Shown here: positions 1-4,383 of the stretch, piece by piece
How the letters are laid out: every line of letters starts with the position of its first letter
Position numbering within the stretch: the stretch's first letter is position 1
Assembly: GCA_001871075.1 (NCBI GenBank)
Contig: MNUP01000107.1
Coordinates: 1 to 7,478 of the forward strand
Length of the DNA stretch: 7,478 bases
DNA from: Candidatus Desantisbacteria bacterium CG1_02_49_89
GTDB taxonomy: Bacteria; Desantisbacteria; UBA1551
Reading direction: 5' to 3'
Program-made: the position numbers and the translations under genes
Notes under the pieces: generated by a model
What the model saw: the letters and a program-made list of their open reading frames with translations, nothing else
The model's database searches: none
Told to the model about the DNA's origin: nothing

Positions 1-602
1 GGGTAGGAAGAAGAGGATGTTTCCAGGTAAATATTCTTATACCTGCTCGCGCCAAGTATGGCTTGTTCTGTTGCGCCCTGGTCATACCAGCCCATGTGGG
101 ACATGATAAAATTCACTTTCGGGAATTCCGCGGCAAGGCTTATCATATGCAGGGGGTTACCGTATATTTCCGGGCCTGTGTGCGATGCCATCGGAAGGTT
201 ATATTTCTGCGCGATCTCACAGACCTTAAAAGCCGCATCGCAGTAAAGCTGGAACCTGCAGTTTAGCGGCAGGATCTCTCCTATGCCCCTAATGCCTTTT
301 TTGGCGAAATACTCAACGTCTTCAGCCGCGTCAGGCATCAGCAAATTAAGCCACATAAACGGGATGAACCTGCCAGGGTATTTTCGCGCGGCTTCAAGGG
401 TTTTTTCGTTGGTATATTTGAAATTAGAGCATCTCAGGCTCTGCGCGCCAGCCTCATCCCTTCCGCCCCAGTCAGCCCCGTAGATCCCGCCCATCAGCAC
501 GCCCTTGTCCACGCCGAAGGCGTCATAGCGTTTTATCTTTTCTTCGGCGCTGATAGCCCATATGCCCCAGTCACCCAGGTGGCAGTGAGAATCTATGACC
601 AC
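1..602 (-). CDS. Amidohydrolase-2 family metal-dependent hydrolase, C-terminus outside window
   Basis: The frame is open from a GTG at 602 to the window edge, giving 200 residues and no stop. It begins VVIDSHCHLGDW, with the HxH metal-binding motif at H6 and H8. Further along are GIRGIGEI (about 104-111), H141 in a PMASHTG strand and H169 in FIMSHMG, in the order expected of ACMSD-like amidohydrolase-2 TIM barrels. The strand-8 region with the catalytic Asp lies beyond the window. The product is probably cytoplasmic, as there is no signal peptide. The GTG follows the upstream paralogue's TAA by one base and is preceded by GGGAG, so translation is probably coupled. No in-frame ATG offers a better start near the N-terminus. 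The family covers hydrolases and decarboxylases, and the substrate cannot be told. Confidence 0.85.
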   Translation of the reverse strand, partial: MVIDSHCHLGDWGIWAISAEEKIKRYDAFGVDKGVLMGGIYGADWGGRDEAGAQSLRCSNFKYTNEKTLEAARKYPGRFIPFMWLNLLMPDAAEDVEYFAKKGIRGIGEILPLNCRFQLYCDAAFKVCEIAQKYNLPMASHTGPEIYGNPLHMISLAAEFPKVNFIMSHMGWYDQGATEQAILGASRYKNIYLETSSSSY

Positions 603-603
603 G

Positions 604-1311
604 TTATTCTCCCAGTATCTTAAGCATGCTGTTGCCGCACACTTTTTTATGGTCTTCCGCGGTTAACCCGGCAAGTTCTATTCTTTTCAAAGCAAATCCC
701 ATATCTCCAACGGGAAAATTACTTCCTAAAACAACCCTGTCAGCCCCCAGGGCTTTTACAGCCCCGCCTATATACGCCTTCGGCATTATGATCCGCGAGC
801 ATTCCATATAGATATTATTGTGTTTCTTTGCTATATCCCAGACCGCAGGCGGCCATCCTGCCATGTGCGCGAAGATGATCTTCACCTGGGGGAAATCACA
901 GGCCATTTTTTCAAGGATCTCGGAACTGCTGTGCAGGAATACGGGCAGTCCGTGATCTTCGATCTCCTGCAGGCACTGCCCGAGAAGCGGCGAATAGCAC
1001 CACTGCTCGTCCTCGCTGTGCAGTTTTATCCCTTTGAACCCAAGGTCAACGCTTTTTTTAAGCACCTCCGGACAGTTTTTCAATGCCGGGTTTATCCTGG
1101 CAAAACCTATCAGCCTGTCCTGAAAAGGTTTGATCGCTTCCGCGAGCCACTGGTTCTGTTCTGAATAATCTCCGGGCACAACGTTGTACTGCGGGAAAAC
1201 AACGGCTTTATTTATACCTGAGGAGTCCATTTCCGCAAGAAGCTCTTTTGTGGTAGCACTCCATTTCGGATAAGTTGCTTTCCCAAGATGCGCGTGCGCG
1301 TCGATTATCAT
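604..1311 (-). CDS. Amidohydrolase-2 family protein with Asn at the expected catalytic Asp
   Basis: The protein has 235 residues from the ATG at 1311. I prefer this start to the ATG at 1329 because AGGA sits six bases upstream of it, while 1329 has no ribosome binding site. It shows MIIDAHAHLG (H6, H8), GFKGIKLH (K96), LPVFLHSS (H127) and IIFAHMAG (H149), the ordered signature of amidohydrolase-2 barrels. The strand-8 motif, usually GSDFP, reads GSNFPVGDMG, so N198 replaces the Asp that normally binds metal or activates water. Another Asp, D203, follows five residues later. The protein may be catalytically changed or inactive, or may pair with its neighbour, from which it is separated by one base. 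It is likely cytoplasmic, with unknown substrate. Confidence 0.88.
   Translation of the reverse strand: MIIDAHAHLGKATYPKWSATTKELLAEMDSSGINKAVVFPQYNVVPGDYSEQNQWLAEAIKPFQDRLIGFARINPALKNCPEVLKKSVDLGFKGIKLHSEDEQWCYSPLLGQCLQEIEDHGLPVFLHSSSEILEKMACDFPQVKIIFAHMAGWPPAVWDIAKKHNNIYMECSRIIMPKAYIGGAVKALGADRVVLGSNFPVGDMGFALKRIELAGLTAEDHKKVCGNSMLKILGE
609..613 (-). promoter_or_regulatory. Ribosome binding site GGGAG inside the upstream gene
   Basis: GGGAG lies within the last codons of the upstream amidohydrolase and ends six bases before the GTG at 602. It supports the GTG as the true start and implies translational coupling of the two paralogues. Confidence 0.6.
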
Positions 1312-1317
1312 TCCTTT

Positions 1318-1321
1318 TCCT
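1318..1321 (-). promoter_or_regulatory. Ribosome binding site AGGA selecting the ATG at 1311
   Basis: AGGA is followed by a six-base spacer and the ATG at 1311. It lies inside the longer frame that would begin at 1329, which itself has no such site. This shortens the protein by six residues and removes an accidental glycine-rich N-terminus. Confidence 0.55.
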
Positions 1322-1382
1322 GACCCCATGTTTTAGAGAATCGTTGTAACATCGTTAAGTAAGGTCCCGATGTTCAGGGAAT

Positions 1383-1417
1383 CTTTCGTGTCTTCGTGAT
1401 ACTTTCATGTCTTCGTG
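1383..1417. repeat. Direct repeat of the TTCGTGTCTTCGTG type
   Basis: Two 16-base copies start at 1383 and 1402, differ at one position, and are themselves built of near 8-base steps. They belong to the same word family as the CCACGAAGACACGAAG-like arrays near 2138 and 2853. The repeat lies in the 117-base spacer between the CBM9 gene and the amidohydrolase pair, where I see no terminator or convincing promoter. Confidence 0.6.
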
Positions 1418-1428
1418 GAAATCTTTTA

Positions 1429-2112
1429 TTATTTGAATAGTATCTTGCCGAAATTCTCAGGCTCGTGGAATGAAGTATACATTTGCGCCCAGCTTGTGTT
1501 GATCGACGGGGCGCCTGAGCAGATATTCCTGCAGACATTAAAACTCCACATGGCGCCTTTCTTCGGGTTTGCCTTCAATGTCTTAAAAGGGATCCTGATC
1601 TCAGCTGACCACATTTTATTGCCGGTCACGGTCTTTACTTCCCAGCCGGATGCTTCTGTCTGGGTCCTTGCTATGCCGTTGTACCGCGAACCGATGGCAT
1701 TCACTATGAACTGGTTGTATTCAGCCTCAAGCCCTGGCTGGCCTATAAACACCTCGACGCTGTCCTCGGTCCACAATTCGCCGTTGTCCTTCATGGCCGC
1801 GGATATATATTTCGTATCCGGCTCATCGCATTCCACGGCGATAAATAAGGCGTCGGCGTTATAGCCTGTCCTGAAATACGTCTTTTTCTGGCTTATTTCC
1901 CCTTCTGTTCCGAACACGAAGAATTTCCCGTCTGTCGCCGGGATATTTTTCCACGCCTTGTCGCCTTCCACCTTGCCGTCCATCACGGGAGCCGCTGAAA
2001 GGGAATAGCAGGTAACCTCTTTTGCTGGTTCTGCCGCGAAGCTCGTGTAACACGTAACGTGTAACGTGTAAAGCATGCCCAGGAATAAAACTGCCATTAA
2101 TAACTTTTTCAT
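1429..2112 (-). CDS. Exported CBM9-like carbohydrate-binding protein
   Basis: The protein has 227 residues. The ATG at 2112 follows GGAGG with a four-base spacer. A signal peptide covers about residues 1-27 (MKKLLMAVLFLGM core, cleavage near SFA|AEPA). The rest matches the CBM9-like fold (PF06452 type): MDGKVEGDKAW at 44-54, WTEDSVEVFIG at 114-124, WSAEIRIPF at 168-176 and WSFNVCR at 189-195. Such domains bind glycans or reducing-end sugars, either alone or attached to hydrolases. Here the domain fills the whole mature protein, so it is probably a periplasmic or surface binding protein rather than an enzyme. Residues 14-23, between the hydrophobic core and the cleavage site, are encoded by a heptanucleotide array (2044-2071). 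It lies between the flavoprotein and amidohydrolase genes. Confidence 0.87.
   Translation of the reverse strand: MKKLLMAVLFLGMLYTLHVTCYTSFAAEPAKEVTCYSLSAAPVMDGKVEGDKAWKNIPATDGKFFVFGTEGEISQKKTYFRTGYNADALFIAVECDEPDTKYISAAMKDNGELWTEDSVEVFIGQPGLEAEYNQFIVNAIGSRYNGIARTQTEASGWEVKTVTGNKMWSAEIRIPFKTLKANPKKGAMWSFNVCRNICSGAPSINTSWAQMYTSFHEPENFGKILFK
2044..2071. repeat. Four-unit heptamer array inside a signal peptide
   Basis: Four contiguous 7-base units of CGTGTAA type (one reads CACGTAA) occupy exactly 28 bases and encode residues 14-23 of the CBM9 protein's signal peptide. Because 7 is not a multiple of 3, each unit is read in a different frame, and gain or loss of one unit would shift the frame. 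Confidence 0.85.
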
Positions 2113-2137
2113 ATTACCTCCGTTAAACTATTATTTA

Positions 2138-2217
2138 CCACGAAAGCACTCCGCCCGTCTTTCAGCGGGCGAGACTTCGCCCACCTGTAAGGATGGGCGA
2201 GGAAAGTACGAAGAAAT
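2138..2217. repeat. Period-8 array of CCACGAAA type interrupted by a double hairpin
   Basis: CCACGAAA plus GCAC lies left of position 2150; GAAA, GTACGAAG and AAAT lie right of 2201. Removing 2150-2201 joins GCAC to GAAA and restores a continuous array of 8-base units. The array sits in the 185-base spacer upstream of the CBM9 gene. Confidence 0.65.
2150..2201. repeat. GC-rich double-hairpin element
   Basis: The 52-base element contains two stems. CGCCCG at 2152-2157 pairs with CGGGCG at 2166-2171. TCGCCCA at 2177-2183 pairs with TGGGCGA at 2194-2200. Its sequence GAGACTTCGCCC recalls the GTCGAAGATCTCGCCC-type words at 4704-4763. There is no T-run, so it is not an ordinary terminator. It is REP-like and lies inside a short-unit array with no visible target-site duplication. 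Confidence 0.65.
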
Positions 2218-2245
2218 ACATTTTGCTCCCGAAGACACTGAGAAA

Positions 2246-2282
2246 TCCCCCTCACCCAACCCCTCTCCCTCCAGGGGAGAGG
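2246..2282. repeat. CCCCTCACCC/CTCTCCC palindromic dispersed repeat
   Basis: A run of CCCCCTCACCCAACCCC is followed by CTCTCCC pairing with GGGAGAG around a short loop. To my knowledge closely similar sequences are widespread intergenic repeats in many bacterial phyla. It lies just downstream of the flavoprotein stop. The stem is not followed by a T-run on the minus strand, so terminator function is doubtful. Confidence 0.65.
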
Positions 2283-2297
2283 ATAAAATGGAATAAT

Positions 2298-2825
2298 TTA
2301 AAGGGAGACTCCGAGATCGTGTGCCTTTTTAAGTTCCTTAGCGTTCTTCGCGACTTCTCCCTTTTCGTATGCCGTTGCAAGGATCTTTCCTGCCAGCTTC
2401 ATTCCCAGGTAATCGAAGGACTGCTCGAACATTTCAACAATGGCTTTGCAGGCTTTCGGGCCTTCTGCCGCAGGCACCACGATGACCGCTTTTTTGCCTT
2501 TTAGTTTTTTGCTTGCGATGAACGGGCGAAGCCTGTCAATGAGAAGCTTCATCTGCCCCGTGGGCGCGTACCAGTATAAGGGCGTGCCGAAAATTATCAG
2601 GTCCGCCTTTTGGATCCTGGGATAAATTTCCTTCATTCCGTCATTCTTCCTGCAGGAATGGTTTCCTTTCTGACAAGCGCGGCAATCCATACAGGGCGAA
2701 ATCTTATGATCATAAACATAGATCTTTTCTGTTTTGTGCCTTCGGCATGCGCACAGGATCGTATCAATAAGTATATCGGTATTGCCCTTTTTCCTCGGGC
2801 TTCCGACCAGCGCCAGTATTTTCAT
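2298..2825 (-). CDS. NADPH-dependent FMN reductase / iron-sulfur flavoprotein-like
   Basis: The protein has 175 residues from the ATG at 2825, chosen over an upstream TTG because GAGGGTG lies six bases before it. MKILALVGSPRKKGNT (1-16) is the flavodoxin-like loop that holds the FMN phosphate. TPLYWYAPTGQMK (81-93) is the second FMN-binding loop of the FMN_red/flavodoxin_2 families. Residues 45-58 hold four cysteines, C45, C48, C51 and C58 (CX2CX2CX6C), matching the compact CX2CX2CX4-7C motif that binds 4Fe-4S in archaeal and bacterial iron-sulfur flavoproteins. It is soluble, with no signal peptide, and probably carries electrons or reduces small molecules. Repeat-filled spacers isolate it on both sides, so membership in one operon with the glycan genes is uncertain. 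Confidence 0.9.
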   Translation of the reverse strand: MKILALVGSPRKKGNTDILIDTILCACRRHKTEKIYVYDHKISPCMDCRACQKGNHSCRKNDGMKEIYPRIQKADLIIFGTPLYWYAPTGQMKLLIDRLRPFIASKKLKGKKAVIVVPAAEGPKACKAIVEMFEQSFDYLGMKLAGKILATAYEKGEVAKNAKELKKAHDLGVSL

Positions 2826-2831
2826 GTGGTT

Positions 2832-2838
2832 CACCCTC
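2832..2838 (-). promoter_or_regulatory. Ribosome binding site GAGGGTG for the flavoprotein
   Basis: GAGGGTG ends six bases before the ATG at 2825. It overlaps the TTG that would extend the frame by five codons, which makes that TTG an unlikely start. Confidence 0.5.
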
Positions 2839-2852
2839 AAATAATAAATTTA

Positions 2853-2876
2853 CCACGGAGGCACGGAGACACAGAG
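2853..2876. repeat. Three-unit period-8 array of CCACGGAG type
   Basis: Three contiguous 8-base units fit the consensus NCACGGAG, the last reading ACACAGAG. It is the first of four unrelated arrays packed into the 191-base spacer between the flavoprotein and SGNH genes. The same CACGAAG/CACGGAG word family occurs at 1383-1417 and 2138-2217. Confidence 0.8.
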
Positions 2877-2886
2877 AAGTATAACT

Positions 2887-2928
2887 CAAAGGTCAAAGGT
2901 CAAATCGCAAAAGTCAAATGTGAAATTC
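2887..2928. repeat. Heptamer array of CAAAGGT type
   Basis: Two exact CAAAGGT units are followed by three that keep CAAA at the start and vary in the last three or four bases, then a sixth that is more diverged. Period is 7 throughout. It is non-coding. Confidence 0.85.
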
Positions 2929-2932
2929 CTTA

Positions 2933-2967
2933 ATCCAGGATCTAGGATCCAGGATCTAGGATCTAAA
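2933..2967. repeat. Heptamer array alternating ATCCAGG and ATCTAGG
   Basis: Four units alternate strictly between ATCCAGG and ATCTAGG and are followed by a partial fifth, so the 14-base dimer is perfectly duplicated. It begins five bases after the preceding CAAAGGT-type array. Confidence 0.9.
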
Positions 2968-2972
2968 TTGTG

Positions 2973-2995
2973 CTGACCACTCGCCACTGACAACT
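2973..2995. repeat. Three-unit heptamer array of CTGACCA type
   Basis: Three units of period 7 fit CTGACCA with one or two differences each. A related array (TGACTGC/TGGACAC) occurs at 6340-6370. It lies about 20 bases downstream of the SGNH stop codon and shows no hairpin or T-run. Confidence 0.7.
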
Positions 2996-3016
2996 ATTTT
3001 CACAGTTCGGTCATTG

Positions 3017-4207
3017 CTAGTTCGCCATAAACTTCAGGATCCGCACGGCAGTGCCAATGCTCTTTGTGTTCTTGTTTGCACTCACCCTCAGGACAAGCGT
3101 ATGCCTTCCCTCAGGAAGATTACTGTCGAATATAAGATAACAAGGCCGGTGGAACTGATCGCAATACACGTCAAACTGGTCCTTGGTCCTGAACGGGTTC
3201 CCGTCTATGGAATATTCTATTTTACCCGCGTCAAAACCAACGATCGTGTATATTCCCACGGCTGTGCCCCGGAAATCAAGTGACAGCTCGCTGCCTGGCT
3301 CTGTGGCTTCCAGCACATCCACAGGCGGGGCAAAATTACATGTTTTTCCGGGACGCCAGTTATCCAGAGAAGCAAAACCGCTTTTAACTTTGGCGGAGTT
3401 GATATCTATATACCGCCCGTTCTCATAGCACGAAGACTTAAGTTTTTCCGGCAATCTGGTATCCGGTGCCGGGACCGCAAGCTTCGGGTCGCTCCAGGCC
3501 TGTTTCAGGAAATCAATAATGCAGCCAGAGTATATCTTGCAGCCCATGGATGTAGGATGCACCGAGTCGGTGCTGAATTCCTCCCAGGTCAATGCATCAG
3601 CTTTGATGTGCTCTGCCACTTCACGGTAGAGAAAAAGGACAGGGATGCCGTAATACTCGGCGACTTTATCGTGTTGCCGGATCCATGAAGGTACCCGCCC
3701 GGCATTGAAATCCTGCATATACCCGGTGCACGCAAAATACATAATAACGATATCGATATCCGGGTTCAGGCGTTTTGCCTGGCGTATAATTCCCTCGGTG
3801 GCTTTAACGTCGCCGCCGTTCACGGCGAACTCCAGGAAAAAGAGGTCCACTTTCCCGCTACCAAAAACATCGGAAGGCAGGCGGAAAGCACCCAGGTTCG
3901 CGTCTGTGCCCCCGATACCCGCCATGATAAAATCAAACCTGGTCCCGGGAAATTTTTTCTTAAGAAAATCCATTACCGCGTTGCGCCATTCCCTGGTGGT
4001 CACAGAACCGCCCATGAACGCCACGCGCGCTTCCCCGCCTTTGCGGAACACTTCATAACTGCGCATCAGGCTGTCGCGCATGGTAAAATTGACGAATTTT
4101 TCTGTCATGGGCTCATTCCCTTCTCCGGCAACCGCGTAGAAACCGAAGGCAGCAGCCAGAATTGCAGCCGCTGCCACTATCGCAGATATTCTGGCACTTA
4201 TTTTCAT
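3017..4207 (-). CDS. Exported SGNH/GDSL-type hydrolase with C-terminal beta domain
   Basis: The protein has 396 residues. The ATG at 4207 follows GGAG by six bases. A signal peptide covers about residues 1-27 (AAAAILAAAFGF core, AVA|GE cleavage). SGNH blocks appear in order: VAFMGGSVT with nucleophile S68, AGIGGTDA at 96-103, LEFAVNGG with oxyanion-hole N130, and STDSVHPTS with D214 and H217. Block I reads GGS rather than GDS, a variant I associate with SGNH proteins of polysaccharide-degrading bacteria. Residues about 290-395 form a separate beta-rich region (GTAVGIYTIVG, EYSIDG, EGRHTLVLRV), likely a jelly-roll or carbohydrate-binding appendage. It is probably a periplasmic or secreted esterase/deacylase acting on acylated glycans. 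The substrate is inferred only from the neighbouring CBM9 genes. Confidence 0.88.
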   Translation of the reverse strand: MKISARISAIVAAAAILAAAFGFYAVAGEGNEPMTEKFVNFTMRDSLMRSYEVFRKGGEARVAFMGGSVTTREWRNAVMDFLKKKFPGTRFDFIMAGIGGTDANLGAFRLPSDVFGSGKVDLFFLEFAVNGGDVKATEGIIRQAKRLNPDIDIVIMYFACTGYMQDFNAGRVPSWIRQHDKVAEYYGIPVLFLYREVAEHIKADALTWEEFSTDSVHPTSMGCKIYSGCIIDFLKQAWSDPKLAVPAPDTRLPEKLKSSCYENGRYIDINSAKVKSGFASLDNWRPGKTCNFAPPVDVLEATEPGSELSLDFRGTAVGIYTIVGFDAGKIEYSIDGNPFRTKDQFDVYCDQFHRPCYLIFDSNLPEGRHTLVLRVSANKNTKSIGTAVRILKFMAN

Positions 4208-4230
4208 TTAAATCTCCAAGCAAATATTAA

Positions 4231-4297
4231 CCACACGATTGCACAAGATTAGCCCCTGCAGCCCGCCAATAATCGTGGCGGGCTACGGCACGGATTT
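4231..4297. repeat. Period-10 array of GCACAAGATT type interrupted by a hairpin
   Basis: Units CCACACGATT (4231-4240) and GCACAAGATT (4241-4250) are followed by a 37-base palindromic insertion and then GCACGGATTT (4288-4297). The insertion falls exactly at a unit boundary and no array base is lost. Confidence 0.75.
4251..4287. repeat. 37-base hairpin element between array units
   Basis: An eight-base perfect stem, AGCCCGCC at 4260-4267 with GGCGGGCT at 4277-4284, closes a nine-base loop. It is flanked on the left by AGCCCCTGC. There is no T-run and no target duplication. It resembles REP-like palindromes and, in its AGCCCC word, the elements near 7085-7192. Confidence 0.75.
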
Positions 4298-4298
4298 T

Positions 4299-4383
4299 AA
4301 ACTTTGTAAACTTCATAAACTCTGTAAACTATGTCGAAGATCCCTCTGGGACTTTCGTAAGAAAGTAGAGGGATAAACTGTGT
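4299..4383. repeat. Period-9 array of AAACTNTGT type interrupted by a hairpin
   Basis: Four contiguous 9-base units run from 4299 to 4334. A fifth, AAACTGTGT, lies at 4375-4383, directly against the stop codon of the large GH99-like gene. The 40 bases between fourth and fifth units are a hairpin element. Deleting it restores a five-unit array in perfect register. Confidence 0.85.
4335..4374. repeat. 40-base bulged hairpin element
   Basis: The outer stem is ATCCCTCT with AGAGGGAT. The inner stem is ACTTTC with GAAAGT, closing a GTAA loop. A three-base GGG bulge lies on the plus-strand left arm only. It lies just downstream of the GH99-like gene's stop but has no T-run on that strand, so intrinsic termination is not supported. 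Together with the last array base it begins GTCGAAGATC, a word shared with 4734-4743. Confidence 0.75.

Noticed and set aside
58-483. Short plus-strand reading frames in 58-483 and similar ones across the window
   Set aside because: They are antisense to clear minus-strand genes, show no family signatures and lack ribosome binding sites.
1312-1329. N-terminal GSGKG of the longer amidohydrolase frame as a P-loop
   Set aside because: The motif lies upstream of the better start at 1311 and does not fit a Walker A context; a metal-dependent TIM barrel has no nucleotide-binding need.
2150-2201. Rho-independent terminator after the flavoprotein gene or before the CBM9 gene
   Set aside because: Strong stems but no T-run on either strand, and the location is upstream of the CBM9 start on the transcribed strand.
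2193-2296. Proline-rich frames read through 2240-2290
   Set aside because: They arise from the CCCTCACCC/CTCTCCC dispersed repeat, which produces proline-rich peptides in every frame; no start site supports them.
2853-2995. CRISPR-like array
   Set aside because: Units are only 7-8 bases, imperfect and contiguous, with no regular spacers of 25-45 bases and no cas genes in the window.
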